Below, piece by piece: positions 8,841 through 17,657 of a stretch of DNA of 64,000 nt. Position 1 is the first letter of the stretch. Each line of letters starts with the position of its first letter. The notes under the pieces were generated by a model. The model was given only the letters and a program-made list of their open reading frames with translations, searched no databases and was not told where the DNA came from. Both the position numbers and the translations under genes were made by a program. Source of the DNA: Bin87 sp963666865 (lineage in GTDB: Bacteria; Chloroflexota; Dehalococcoidia; Lucifugimonadales; UBA3495); contig OY763072.1 in assembly GCA_963666865.1 (NCBI GenBank), positions 1,984,001 to 2,048,000 on the forward strand, given 5' to 3'.

Positions 8841-8941
8841 GGTGGGGGTGTTAGTTCGCGGGCAGCAACCGCACGGTTTACGCGCCCTCCCAAGCGGTTA
8901 ATTCCTCATCAGGCAGCGGGTCAAAGAAACTGTTGAACCCT

Positions 8942-9026
8942 GCCACCGGCACGAGACTGCCGCGTCGCTTTGCTTGCTCCTCGCAATGACAATGACACCA
9001 TTGGCGGAGTTTTGCGCAGCCCTAAT
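8942..9026. repeat. Truncated family-3 MITE copy
   Basis: This segment matches the right half of the element at 4968-5111: CACCGGCACGAGAYTGCC, then TCGCTTTGC, CTCGCAATGACA and ACACCATTGGCGGA, ending GTTTTGCGCAGCCCTAAT, the family's terminal repeat in reverse orientation. The left end is missing. Confidence 0.7.
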
Positions 9027-9067
9027 AGTTGGCGCCGCCTAATCACACTCGCAGTTATGGAGGGTCA

Positions 9068-9481
9068 GTGCCGGATATAGAGTTTTTCGAGCACCCGACG
9101 GAAGTGCAGGTTGCTGAGGTTGAACGCGGCCTGGACGAGCACAATGCCGGCGTTGCGTCCGCCCGCTCCGTTACCAGGGTGCGCGGCGTCTTCGTCGATT
9201 CGGGCCGGGTCGTGGCCGGCTTGGACGCCGCTGCGCACTGGGGCAAGCTCCACATAAGGTTGTTGTGGGTAGATCCCGATTACCGGGCGAAGGGCTTGGG
9301 AAGCCGCTTGATGGGCTGGGCCGAGGAACGCGGCAGAGAATTGCGCTGCGCTTCGGTAATAGTCGATACGATGTCGTTCTAGGCTCCGGACTTTTACTCC
9401 AAGCTGGGATACCGCCGTTTCGGGCTGTCCGAAGGCTATGCGGGCGGAGCCAGTCGGCACTACTTCGAGAAAGAACTGTGA
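9068..9481 (+). pseudogene. GNAT acetyltransferase interrupted by one in-frame TAG
   Basis: From GTG 9068, with GGAGGG just upstream, the frame encodes a GNAT N-acetyltransferase: the acetyl-CoA loop region DPDYRAKGLGSRLMGWAEERG and the following strand CASVIVDTMSF are intact. TAG at 9380-9382 stops translation there, but the same frame continues for 32 sense codons (APDFYSKLGYRRFGL...HYFEKEL) to TGA at 9479-9481. That is exactly the expected final helix and strands of the fold. One base change (CAG to TAG) explains it. Either a recent pseudogene or a sequencing error; the truncated product would lack its last beta strands. Confidence 0.8.
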
Positions 9482-9578
9482 GCCGGGGAGACTGCGGAAA
9501 CCCCGCGCCATTTCCTGCTACAATCCCTGCCATCCCTGTCCATCCATTAATGCCGATAACCCCCACGGAGGCCCTCCC

Positions 9579-10631
9579 ATGCCCGTCTTCACCCCTGAAT
9601 ACCTGGAAAAGGCTGCCTACCACATTTACGTGGCCAAGGGCACGCCTCCCGAAGAGGCCGAGATCGTCGCCGCCCACCAGGTGAAGGCCAATCTGGTCGG
9701 CCACGACTCCCACGGCGTGATACATGTCCCCGAATACTGCGAGCGCATCGACCGTGGGCATATCGTACCCGGCGCGCCATTTGAGGTGCTCAGCGAGACG
9801 CCTACCACCGCGGTGGTGGACGGCCACTGGGGGTTTGGTTTCGTCGTCACCGAGAAGGCCACGCGTATGGCTATCGACAAAGCCAAGGAAACCGGCGTCG
9901 CCGCCTTCACCATCCGCCGCCAGAGTCATATCGGACGCCTGGGCGACTATCCCACCATTTGCGCCCAGGAGGGAATGATCGCCATCCTCACCGCCGATTC
10001 CGGCGCCGGCCCCAAGGCCGTGGCGCCCTTCGGCGGACGTGCCCGTCGCCTGGGCACTAACCCCATCTGCATCGGCGTGCCCAGCAACCTGCCCGGCCAG
10101 GTGCTGCTGGACATGGCGACCAGCGCCGTGGCCGCCGGCAAGATCAGCCTGGCCCGCAACCGGGGTGAGCAGGTGCCCACCGGCTGGATTGTTGATAAGG
10201 ACGGCAACCCCACCAACGACCCCAACGACTACGGCGCCGGCGGGGCCATCCTGCCCGTGGGCGCCGACCAGGGGCACAAGGGTTTTGGTTTGTCCTTCAT
10301 GGTGGAGATGTTCTCCGGCCTGCTCACCGGCCTCGGCTTCGGCATCGACCCCCAGGCCCGCCACAACGACGGCTGCTTCCTGGCCGTGTTCGACGTCTCC
10401 AAGTTCCGCCCGTTGGAGGATTTCAAGCAGGAGATGACCGAGTTCGCCGAGTTCGTCAAAACCTCACCGCCGGCGCCCGGTTTCAGCGAGGTCTATTATC
10501 CCGGAGAGATCGAGTACCGCACCGAGTTGCAGCGACGGGAGAACGGCATTTTCATTGAGGACGAGACCTGGCGGCAAATCACAGAGCTCATGGAGGAAGT
10601 TGGCGTCGCCGAGGCAGTGGGCTCCCCATAA
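9579..10631 (+). CDS. Ldh-family (malate/L-lactate/ureidoglycolate-type) dehydrogenase
   Basis: A 350-residue NAD(P)-dependent 2-hydroxyacid dehydrogenase of the malate/L-sulfolactate/L-lactate/ureidoglycolate family, which has its own non-Rossmann fold. The signature HDSHGVIHVPEY lies at about 43-54, catalytic His in RRQSHIGRLGDY, then GTNPICIGVPS and ADQGHKGFGLSFMVE. Substrate cannot be told from sequence; ureidoglycolate or another 2-hydroxy acid would fit the nitrogen-rich catabolism further right. ATG 9579 follows ACGGAGG. It precedes chrA by 38 bp. Confidence 0.88.
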   Translation: MPVFTPEYLEKAAYHIYVAKGTPPEEAEIVAAHQVKANLVGHDSHGVIHVPEYCERIDRGHIVPGAPFEVLSETPTTAVVDGHWGFGFVVTEKATRMAIDKAKETGVAAFTIRRQSHIGRLGDYPTICAQEGMIAILTADSGAGPKAVAPFGGRARRLGTNPICIGVPSNLPGQVLLDMATSAVAAGKISLARNRGEQVPTGWIVDKDGNPTNDPNDYGAGGAILPVGADQGHKGFGLSFMVEMFSGLLTGLGFGIDPQARHNDGCFLAVFDVSKFRPLEDFKQEMTEFAEFVKTSPPAPGFSEVYYPGEIEYRTELQRRENGIFIEDETWRQITELMEEVGVAEAVGSP

Positions 10632-10669
10632 ATGTCTCCTCCCTCTCGATGGGAGAAGGCTAGAAACGG

Positions 10670-11914
10670 ATGGAAGAACCAGCTTCAAGCCCTGACCCTG
10701 ATCTGACTCCCTCGCTAGGCCGCCGGCTGGCCGAGGTGGCCTGGGCCTTCCTGCCCCTGGGTTGGATAGCCTTTGGCGGACCCCAGGCCCACATCGCCCT
10801 GCTGCAGGAGCGTTTCGTGGCCCGGCGCCGCTGGCTGGACGAACAGCGCTTCGTGGAACTGCTGGGCTTGGGTCAGGGACTGCCCGGCCCTACCTCAACC
10901 CAGATGGTGGTGGCCGTGGGTACGGCCCGGGCCGGGCCGCTGGGCGGCTTGCTGGCCTTTCTCCTCTTCCTGTATCCGGCGGCGACGATAATGGCCCTGG
11001 CCGGCCTGGGCGTAGCGACCTTCCTGGACGAGGGAGGACGCCCACAGTGGCTGGACGGGGTACAGCCGGCCACGGTAGCCTTAGTGACCGTGGCAGCCTG
11101 GCGGCTGGGCGTGGCAGTCGTCAACACGCGGCTGACCATGGGCCTGATGCTGCTGGGGGCAGTGATAACCATACTGGTGCGTCAACCCTGGGCTTTTCCG
11201 GCTGCCCTGGCCCTGGGAGGGATGGTAACGGCGGTGGCCCTGAGATCCCAAAGACGCGATACGATTGACCAGTCGGGAAGCATTCCTCTGGACAACCTGG
11301 GAATTTCCCGGGTGGCCGGCGCCCTGCTGCTGCTGTTGTTTTTCGGAATGCTGGGCGGGCTGATTCTGGCGCGGCTGGCGCTGGACTGGTCAGGGCTGCA
11401 AATCCTGGAGTCCTTTTACCGCACCGGGTCACTGATTTTTGGCGGCGGGCAGGTAGTATTGCCCATGCTCAGCGCCGAGGTGGTGGAACCCGGCTGGGTA
11501 ACGGAACAGCAGTTCCTGGATGGGTTGGCCCTGATGCTGGCCCTGCCCGGCCCGCTGTTCAGCTTCAGCGCTTACCTGGGAGCAGTAGCCGGCGGGGTTC
11601 CCGGGCTGTTGCTGGCCTTCGTGGGCCTCTTCCTGCCGGGAGTGCTGGTAATCTTCGGGGTGCTGCCCTTCTGGGAGAAGGTACGGCGCTATCCCTGGGT
11701 AAGGATAGCCCTGACGGGAGTCAATGCCACCGCCATTGGCCTGGTGGTGGGCGTGGTGTTCCTGCTGTGGGAGCGGGCCAACCCCAGCGCCGCCGGGGCG
11801 GTGATTGCCCTGCTGGCCTTCGGGTCGGTGATGTTTTTCCGAGTCCCGGCGCCGCTGGTGATTGTCGGCGCCGGCGTCCTGGGCTGGGTTTTCGGTTGGG
11901 CGGGACTGTTGTAA
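10670..11914 (+). CDS. chrA: Chromate transporter family protein, two-domain
   Basis: The 414-residue integral membrane protein has two tandem CHR domains, the long form of the family. The first is marked by FGGPQAHIALLQERFV...GLGQGLPGPTSTQMVVAVG (residues about 36-85), the second by FGGGQVVLPML...FLDGLALMLALPGPLFSFSAYLGA. Each half has five or six hydrophobic segments. ChrA proteins expel chromate; homologues without chromate exposure may carry sulfate or other oxyanions. The motif FGGPQAH and the PGP of the first domain are intact. Confidence 0.93.
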   Translation: MEEPASSPDPDLTPSLGRRLAEVAWAFLPLGWIAFGGPQAHIALLQERFVARRRWLDEQRFVELLGLGQGLPGPTSTQMVVAVGTARAGPLGGLLAFLLFLYPAATIMALAGLGVATFLDEGGRPQWLDGVQPATVALVTVAAWRLGVAVVNTRLTMGLMLLGAVITILVRQPWAFPAALALGGMVTAVALRSQRRDTIDQSGSIPLDNLGISRVAGALLLLLFFGMLGGLILARLALDWSGLQILESFYRTGSLIFGGGQVVLPMLSAEVVEPGWVTEQQFLDGLALMLALPGPLFSFSAYLGAVAGGVPGLLLAFVGLFLPGVLVIFGVLPFWEKVRRYPWVRIALTGVNATAIGLVVGVVFLLWERANPSAAGAVIALLAFGSVMFFRVPAPLVIVGAGVLGWVFGWAGLL

Positions 11915-11955
11915 AACGACGACCCAATCGCGGCTGTCTCGGGGGTATAATTGGA

Positions 11956-12387
11956 ATGATAAGATTGACCAGGGCGGTCATTATCTACTTGTCCCTCGCC
12001 CTAACCGCAGCCATCAGCATACTGGGTGCGACGTTGGGACTGTACATAGCGTGGGGCGTGAGTGTTCCGCTAACGTTCTCGGCGGCGGTGGTCAATACGG
12101 CGGCGACGCTGGCGGCGGCCACCTTCGTGGGGGTGTTCGACATGTTTTTCACCATACAACAAATGCGGCAAAACGAAGAAAATCAAAGGCGGTGGCGGGA
12201 GGAAATGCAGCAAGAGCGTGCCGCAGCCGATGCCCGGTTGGAACGTCTCCTGGAGGATGCTCGGGTTGAGCGAGAGCAGAGTCAGCGACTAATCGCCGAT
12301 CTGTTGGCTCGCAACTTGGAGCTGAACACCCGGCTGCTCGAAGCGCTGGAACGCCGCAACGGCAACGGATCAGGCAACGCTTCCTGA
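11956..12387 (+). CDS. Small membrane protein with C-terminal coiled coil
   Basis: A 143-residue protein with two hydrophobic segments (residues about 7-31 and 38-63) followed by a long charged, heptad-like helix rich in Arg, Glu and Gln (MRQNEENQRRWREEMQQERAAADARLERLLEDAR). I recognise no family. It looks like a membrane-anchored coiled-coil protein, possibly a scaffold. ATG 11956 is the first Met before the membrane segments. A hairpin at 12400-12428 lies just after its stop. Confidence 0.65.
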   Translation: MIRLTRAVIIYLSLALTAAISILGATLGLYIAWGVSVPLTFSAAVVNTAATLAAATFVGVFDMFFTIQQMRQNEENQRRWREEMQQERAAADARLERLLEDARVEREQSQRLIADLLARNLELNTRLLEALERRNGNGSGNAS

Positions 12388-12390
12388 ACA

Positions 12391-12428
12391 AAAGTAAAAC
12401 GGGTTCGGCAGCTGAAGGGCCGAACCCG
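12391..12428 (-). terminator. Rho-independent terminator for the minus-strand gene
   Basis: Perfect 10-bp stem CGGGTTCGGC (12400-12409) with its complement at 12419-12428 and a 9-nt loop. On the minus strand the stem is followed by TTTTACTTTT, a good U-tract, so it should terminate the gene at 12467-12910. It lies between two convergent genes and may also slow plus-strand transcription. Confidence 0.8.
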
Positions 12429-12466
12429 CCGGATGTTGAGAATCTGCTTGCTGCGTTGCGGATAGG

Positions 12467-12910
12467 CTAACCCCGGTTGTGGGTCTTGGTCTCGGCCCAC
12501 GCTACGATGTGGGGCAGGGCCGCCTCAACGTCGCGCTGGTCAACTGCGCGAGCGGTGGACTCCGCCTCGCACCGGAGCAGCATTATCGGCAGCCGGTTCT
12601 GGATTTTATCCAGTGTCCAGGCCAGCGGGTCGCCCTCGGCGGTGAAGTCCAGTTCCAGCCGCTCGTTCTTGGAAACGGCCTTGTTCCGGTAGTGGTAGTG
12701 GGGGCCAATGCGGAAGCAGTCGAACCGCAGTAGTTCCTTGTCTTCGTCCTCGATGTCGTTGCCGTACACGTGGATGCAGATGCCCTCATCGTCCATCGCG
12801 CCAACGTTGGTCCGGTATTCCAAACCGAAGGTTACCACTCCCGCCGCGACCAGTTCCTCCGCTCCGCCGGTTTCGCCGCCCATCTGCGCGTGCATCGCCT
12901 GTTGCGTCAT
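12467..12910 (-). CDS. Hypothetical protein (147 aa)
   Basis: Unrecognised. After a polar Met/Gly-rich lead of about 20 residues there is a predicted beta-rich domain: LVAAGVVTFGLEYRTNVG, then GICIHVYGND and LRFDCFRIGPHYHYR, with several acidic turns (IEDEDKE), and a C-terminal helix region (DQRDVEAALPHIVAW). The clustered His/Tyr motif PHYHYR is the most distinctive feature. ATG 12910 is preceded by GGGAGGAA at good spacing. It is followed by a clear intrinsic terminator, so it is probably a single-gene unit. Confidence 0.65.
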   Translation of the reverse strand: MTQQAMHAQMGGETGGAEELVAAGVVTFGLEYRTNVGAMDDEGICIHVYGNDIEDEDKELLRFDCFRIGPHYHYRNKAVSKNERLELDFTAEGDPLAWTLDKIQNRLPIMLLRCEAESTARAVDQRDVEAALPHIVAWAETKTHNRG

Positions 12911-13020
12911 TTTTCAGTTCCTCCCTTTTTGCGGGCTTGGCCGCTCGTTTTGCCCGGATTATACAGTTAACTCAACAGGAATCGTTATCCCTCGGCAATA
13001 TTGTGCCAATCTCGTCGCCC

Positions 13021-13752
13021 TCATCCCGGACTGTCGCCTTCTTGGCGCAACTTCACCAGCAGCGGTATAGAGCGAATCTTCCGCTCGTCCAGATCTTCCC
13101 AATAAATGCCCTGGGGTCGCGGTATTTCCTCTCCGCCGTCACAGCGTATCACGTCCTCGGTGGTGACTACGATGTCCAGCGGCGCGTCGTGCTGGGTCCA
13201 GGGCAGGTCCTCGTCCAGCACCTGCATCGGATGCACCGTGCTGACCACCGAAGTACCCGGCTGCACCACACCCGCCGCCACCGCCAGACCGTATTCCAAA
13301 TCGGCGAACCCGCCACCTTTGCCGATGCGGATGCCCTTCCGGTTCACCGCCACCGAGCCGGAAATCACCAGATCGATGGGTTGCATCTCCGCCACATACA
13401 CGGGACGCCCCACCTTTAACGCCCCCGAAATTGTGGACGCCTTGGCCGGCTCCACCTCGGGACGGGATGGGTCCAGCTCGATGAACACCCGCTCGTCTTT
13501 AAGGCGGGGCACTGCCATGTAGAGCAGCTTGCCCTGCTCCAACGCAAACCGACGCAGGGGGCGTTGGGCCTGGTCCGGGTTGCTCTTGATGGCGCGGGCC
13601 GCTTGCCACTCGGGGAGTTCTGCCGCCAACGCCGCCGCGTCCTCGCAGCCAAGAAAATGGGGGATCTTGTCGTGTACCGACTTGCCTCGCACCACTCGCG
13701 CCGTTTCCAGCGCAGTCCACACCTCTTCTCGAATTGCCCACTTGTCTCGCAT
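13021..13752 (-). CDS. 5-formyltetrahydrofolate cyclo-ligase family protein
   Basis: This 243-residue protein matches the long variant of the MTHFS family. It has KSVHDKIPHF near residue 25, the nucleotide-loop region IGKGGGFADLEYGL around 150 (the family GxGxGYYDR site in variant form) and a conserved VVSTVHPMQVL. The classic enzyme converts 5-formyl-THF to 5,10-methenyl-THF with ATP. The variant loop (GGGFADLE in place of GYYD) is seen in a sister group whose substrate is not settled, so a folate-related function is likely rather than certain. Confidence 0.78.
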   Translation of the reverse strand: MRDKWAIREEVWTALETARVVRGKSVHDKIPHFLGCEDAAALAAELPEWQAARAIKSNPDQAQRPLRRFALEQGKLLYMAVPRLKDERVFIELDPSRPEVEPAKASTISGALKVGRPVYVAEMQPIDLVISGSVAVNRKGIRIGKGGGFADLEYGLAVAAGVVQPGTSVVSTVHPMQVLDEDLPWTQHDAPLDIVVTTEDVIRCDGGEEIPRPQGIYWEDLDERKIRSIPLLVKLRQEGDSPG

Positions 13753-13781
13753 AGCGTTTCCCTACCGTGTGGTTCCGATGG

Positions 13782-14375
13782 TTAGATCAGACCAACCAAC
13801 GAGATCAAGCTGCTGGTTGATTCCTCACCGCCGCCCAATAATATCAACTCAATTCCTTTGACAATCAGCCAAGGGATGATACCAATCACTGCGGAGATTA
13901 GAACTACCGCAATGGCCCGACCTGTGGATTCGAAATCCAGAGCCTGCCGCACCGCCAACGTCACCGCTGCCGCGGTCCAGACGAAGGCCACGATTGGAAA
14001 CAGATTGCCGATGAACGGGACGAAACTGAATATGGACAGGACGCCGGGCGTATACGCGAACCCGACCACACGGCCTATTTCGGCCCAACTGGTCTGGGTG
14101 TTGCTGGTGCGCAGCATCATGCCACCCACTAGGCTGATCACGGAAACCCATAGTGCCCAACGCAGGATGCCAAACACCAAGCCGGCGACCAGCCCCAATA
14201 TGATTGCCAACAGGCCGGCTCCGCTCAACAGTGCGCCAACGAGTCCACCCACCATGCCGCACAGGGTGACCAGGATCACCACGCCTATGGCCTGCCCAAT
14301 CGCCCCCGGGTCGGCTTCTATCTCTTCGTAAGTATCGGCATTGAACATCGCCGCGCCCATCATTCGCTGTATCAT
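13782..14375 (-). CDS. Yip1-family membrane protein
   Basis: A 197-residue protein with five hydrophobic segments separated by short loops, the organisation of the bacterial Yip1 domain. The N-terminus MIQRMMGAAMFNADTYEEIEADPGAIGQA matches the usual soluble lead (a short helix, then the D-x-x-A-x-x-QA motif). Function in bacteria is unknown. It lies 29 bp upstream of the cyclo-ligase gene on the same strand, so the two may be co-transcribed, without an obvious shared role. Confidence 0.75.
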   Translation of the reverse strand: MIQRMMGAAMFNADTYEEIEADPGAIGQAIGVVILVTLCGMVGGLVGALLSGAGLLAIILGLVAGLVFGILRWALWVSVISLVGGMMLRTSNTQTSWAEIGRVVGFAYTPGVLSIFSFVPFIGNLFPIVAFVWTAAAVTLAVRQALDFESTGRAIAVVLISAVIGIIPWLIVKGIELILLGGGEESTSSLISLVGLI

Positions 14376-14480
14376 TGTTCACCTCACTGCGCTGCTTCCG
14401 GTCAATGTTGGCCTCGAATGATTGGTATTCTAATCATTGGGTACTGCACGCGCTATCGTCGGTTCTTGCGATGTTATGTA

Positions 14481-14506
14481 GGTTTCCCGCTTTCGCGGGC
14501 ATGACG
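14481..14506. repeat. Family-2 hairpin repeat (TTCCCGC/GCGGGCA)
   Basis: Slightly degenerate copy of the dispersed hairpin, arms TTCCCGC and GCGGGCA followed by TGACG, between two divergently transcribed genes. Confidence 0.65.
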
Positions 14507-14575
14507 CGTGGGAGACGGTATGCTACCCTCAACCCTGAACAGGTACTGTTAATTTGTTGATGGAGGAAAATCGCC

Positions 14576-15340
14576 ATGCCGTTCTACGAAAGGGGCTCCA
14601 CACGCATTTATTACGAAGAGGTCGGCTCAGGATTCCCACTGCTGATCATTCCGGGCGGCGGACTCAATTCCACTATCGAGGGCTTGAGGACCTCACATCC
14701 TTTCAATCCCCTGGAAACCTTCCAGGGCGACTTTCGCTGCATCGCCGCCGACCTGCGCAATGCGCCGCCGGGCCAATCCACCGGCCCGCTGGAGATTGAC
14801 CGGCCTTGGGATGCTTTCACCGACGACCACCTGGGTCTGATGGATTATCTCGGCATCGACAAGTTCGGGGTGATCGGTTTCTGCATCGCCGGCCCGATGA
14901 TCCTGAATCTGCTCAGCCGGGCCGCCCCGGGTCGTGTCGTGGCAGCGGCTTTGATGCAGCCCAGCGGGTTCCGTCCGGAGCTGCCGGACATTTTCTACCA
15001 GAACAACATCGCCGGATGGGGACCGCCCCTGTGCGAGAAACGTCCCGAATTCACCATGGACATGGTCCACGACTTCTTGACCAACATGTACACCAATCGG
15101 GCGGATTTCGTGTTCACCGTTTCACGGGAGTTCGTGAGTGGGCTGGAGGTGCCGCTGCTGATCGCGCCCGACGACGTGCCGGCGCACCCGTACGAACGGG
15201 CGATGGAGGTTGCGAACCTGGCCCCGAACTCCGAGGTAACCATCTATCCCTGGAAGGACACGCCGGAGCATATCGACGAAGCGGTGGCCCACGCCCGGCG
15301 CTTCCTGAAAAGCCATGTGCCGGCGGTCGCGACAGTCTAG
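14576..15340 (+). CDS. Alpha/beta hydrolase with a Cys at the nucleophile position
   Basis: A 254-residue alpha/beta hydrolase. The oxyanion segment PGGGLNST is at 26-33, a DLRNAPPGQST loop at 59-69 and the nucleophile elbow VIGFCIAG at 99-106. The elbow carries Cys103 where most hydrolases have Ser, as in dienelactone hydrolases (GFCxGG). The acid is probably in LLIAPDDVP and the His in DTPEHIDEA. Substrate unknown; a lactone or activated ester is plausible. GGAGGA lies ahead of ATG 14576. It is separated by a perfect hairpin from the FAD oxidoreductase gene. Confidence 0.85.
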   Translation: MPFYERGSTRIYYEEVGSGFPLLIIPGGGLNSTIEGLRTSHPFNPLETFQGDFRCIAADLRNAPPGQSTGPLEIDRPWDAFTDDHLGLMDYLGIDKFGVIGFCIAGPMILNLLSRAAPGRVVAAALMQPSGFRPELPDIFYQNNIAGWGPPLCEKRPEFTMDMVHDFLTNMYTNRADFVFTVSREFVSGLEVPLLIAPDDVPAHPYERAMEVANLAPNSEVTIYPWKDTPEHIDEAVAHARRFLKSHVPAVATV

Positions 15341-15357
15341 GGCGTGTCGTCAAAAAA

Positions 15358-15391
15358 TACCGTCATTCCGGCTTTAGCCGGAATGACGGTA
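15358..15391. repeat. Perfect family-2 hairpin between two genes
   Basis: A 15-bp perfect inverted repeat (TACCGTCATTCCGGC and its complement) with a TTTA loop. It sits 17 bp after the hydrolase stop and 25 bp before the next start, where it could act as a transcript-end or processing structure. No T-tract follows. Confidence 0.8.
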
Positions 15392-15416
15392 TTGGAGTGG
15401 ATAGGAGGGCAAGCAT

Positions 15417-16610
15417 TTGGCTGAAACTGCGGACGTGGTTGTGATTGGCGCCGGCGTGGTGGGCTGCTCGGTCGCCTATTACCTGGCCCGGGAAGGCGTC
15501 AACGTGACTCTGCTGGAGCGGGAGGCCATCGGCAGCGGAGCATCGGCGCACGCCACCGGCTCACTGAGCCTGCTGGGCGCTGAGTTCACCGCCGGCGCGT
15601 CATTCCACATTGCCCGGGCGTCATACGCCGAGTTTGTACAACTCGTTCCCGAACTGGAAACCGCCACCGGTATGGACCTACTCTACCAACGGCGACCTTC
15701 GCTCCGGTTGGCGCTGGATGACGAAGAGGTCGATCTGATCAAAAGCCTGATGGTCTGGCAGCAACCCCACGTCGAGATGCACTGGATTGGCGCGGAGGAA
15801 GTACGCGCTATCGAACCCAGGCTTTCGCCGAACATCATTGGCGCGATGTACGAGGACGAGTCCGCCCAACTGGATAGCTACCGCTTCAACCTGGCCCTGG
15901 CTCGGGGCGCGGAACTGAAGGGCGGCAGCATCCTATACCGGGAAGTAACCGGCCTGGTCACCGACGGCCCCACGGTTCACGGCGTCAAGACTGCCGCGGC
16001 AGACATCCACTGCGACGCGGTAGTGGTGGCTGCCGGCACCTGGAGCCGGGCCTTCTCGTCGTGGTTGGACTTCCCGGTTCCCGTCCGGCCCATGAAGGGA
16101 GAACGCCTTTTGCTCAACTATCCCGGCGAACCCCTCCCGGTACTCATCAGCTCTCCCAAGCGAGGCCACATGATCAGCCGGAGGGACGGTCTCACCAGCG
16201 TGGGCAGCACCGGCGGCCGGGACTATGACGAGAAGGAGCTATTCCTGGGCGAGGAATTTGACCGACAGCCTACCGCAAGCGCCCGGTTGGAACTGCTCCA
16301 GCGGGCCATCGACGTCTTTCCCGACCTGGAGCGGGCCGAGTTGGTCCAGCAGTTGGCCGGTTCCCGCCCCCTTAGTCCCGACAGCAAGCCCGTCATCGGC
16401 CAGGTTCCCGGTTGGAAGGGAGTCCACCTGGCCACCGGCCACACCACCAAGGGGATCCACCTGGGACCAATCACCGGGCGTATCATTGCCGATTATGTTT
16501 GCCGTGGCTCAACCCAAGTCGTCTCCGACATGAGCGAATTCCTGCCCGACCGCTTCGCGGATTTTGCCGACGCTGACTATCTGGCGGCCGACCCAGCCGT
16601 GGAAGAATGA
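15417..16610 (+). CDS. FAD-dependent oxidoreductase, DAO family
   Basis: A 397-residue flavoprotein of the D-amino acid oxidase/glycine oxidase/sarcosine oxidase superfamily. The dinucleotide motif VIGAGVVGCSVAYYLAREGVNVTLLERE is at 9-36, with the second FAD contact VVVAAGTWS around 202-210 and the C-terminal G-H-x-x-x-G-I-H-L-G-P segment. It should oxidise a secondary or primary amine. Translation starts at TTG 15417 with GGAGGG seven bases upstream; no ATG fits. It converges on a PuuE-like hydrolase gene, leaving only 4 bp between stops. Confidence 0.87.
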   Translation: MAETADVVVIGAGVVGCSVAYYLAREGVNVTLLEREAIGSGASAHATGSLSLLGAEFTAGASFHIARASYAEFVQLVPELETATGMDLLYQRRPSLRLALDDEEVDLIKSLMVWQQPHVEMHWIGAEEVRAIEPRLSPNIIGAMYEDESAQLDSYRFNLALARGAELKGGSILYREVTGLVTDGPTVHGVKTAAADIHCDAVVVAAGTWSRAFSSWLDFPVPVRPMKGERLLLNYPGEPLPVLISSPKRGHMISRRDGLTSVGSTGGRDYDEKELFLGEEFDRQPTASARLELLQRAIDVFPDLERAELVQQLAGSRPLSPDSKPVIGQVPGWKGVHLATGHTTKGIHLGPITGRIIADYVCRGSTQVVSDMSEFLPDRFADFADADYLAADPAVEE

Positions 16611-16614
16611 CCCG

Positions 16615-17508
16615 CTACTGGGCCGGATAGTTTTCCAACCACCACCGGGCGATGTCGATGCGGCGGGGCAGCCAGACGCCGGGCTTGCTTTTTACGTATT
16701 CCAAGAACCGTCGCAACGCCGCCGCCCGGGCCGGCTTGCCGATGATGCGGCAGTGGAGGCCAACGGACATCATCTTGGGGTGGGTTGCTCCCTCCCGGTA
16801 AAGGGTGTCGAAACAATGGCGAGCCGACTCGAAGAAGTCCATCGGGGTTGACAGCTGGCCGCGCCAGAAGCCGTAGTCGTTGACCTCCAATGAGTAGGGC
16901 ACTACCAGCCACGGGTTGCCGTGGACCTGGGTGTAGTAGGGCAGGTCATCGTTGTAGGCGTTGCAGTCGTAGATGAAGCCGCCTTCCTCCACCACCAGTT
17001 CCCGGGTGTTCACGCTGGGGCCGTAACGAGTGTACCAGCCCAGCGGCCGTTCTCCGCAAGAACGGGCGATGGAGGCGACTGCGTCACTGATGGCTTGCCG
17101 TTCCATCTCCCGGTCCATTTTGTAGTACTCTTCCCAGCGGTTGCCGTGGCCCATCACCTCGTGTCCCCGGCGCACGATCTCCGGCCCTACTTCCGGGTTG
17201 CGTTCCAGGGCCAGGGCGCAGGCGAAGAAGGTCGAGTCAACGCCGTACTCGTCCAGCAGGTCCATGATGCGCCAGACGCCGGCCCTGCTTCCGTACTCGA
17301 AGAAAGACTCGTTGGCCAGGTCCCGCTCTCCCCTGGCCACCGGCGACGGCGACTCGCCGACCGTCTCGCCATGGGGATCGCCGTCCAGGATGGAGTTCTC
17401 GGATCCCTCCTCGTAGTTGACGACGAATGAAACGGCAATCCTGGCGCCGTTGGGCCACTCCACCGCCGGCGGGTTTTTGCCGTAACCGATCAGGTCGCGT
17501 TCTTGCAT
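16615..17508 (-). CDS. Polysaccharide-deacetylase-fold amidohydrolase (PuuE allantoinase-like)
   Basis: A 297-residue NodB-fold protein of the PuuE type: RDLIGYGKNPPAVEWPNGARIAVSFVVNYEEGSE at the start, then YGVDSTFFACALAL, EVMGHGNRWEEY and a late SVGLHCRIIGKPARAAALRRF. PuuE proteins are metal-independent-type allantoinases or related cyclic-amide hydrolases. Together with the DUF1989, amidase and LLM genes upstream on the same strand this suggests breakdown of a ureide or N-heterocycle. GAGGAG seven bases upstream supports ATG 17508. Confidence 0.82.
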   Translation of the reverse strand: MQERDLIGYGKNPPAVEWPNGARIAVSFVVNYEEGSENSILDGDPHGETVGESPSPVARGERDLANESFFEYGSRAGVWRIMDLLDEYGVDSTFFACALALERNPEVGPEIVRRGHEVMGHGNRWEEYYKMDREMERQAISDAVASIARSCGERPLGWYTRYGPSVNTRELVVEEGGFIYDCNAYNDDLPYYTQVHGNPWLVVPYSLEVNDYGFWRGQLSTPMDFFESARHCFDTLYREGATHPKMMSVGLHCRIIGKPARAAALRRFLEYVKSKPGVWLPRRIDIARWWLENYPAQ

Positions 17509-17657
17509 GGAATGGCTCCTCTGGCGCGGGTCAGCCGCCGCGCCGCGGGCGGTGAAGTATATGCTCGGCGTCAGCGCAATTGTAACCGTCTTGACGGTGG
17601 CGTGACCACCGTGACCGGCGGAAAAACCTTGGACTCGTCGGAACTGGCTACGAACTC

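Noticed and set aside
9380..9382. TAG in the GNAT gene as pyrrolysine
   Set aside because: No Pyl-type context or genes seen, and Gln-to-stop by one base explains it; the position is not catalytic.
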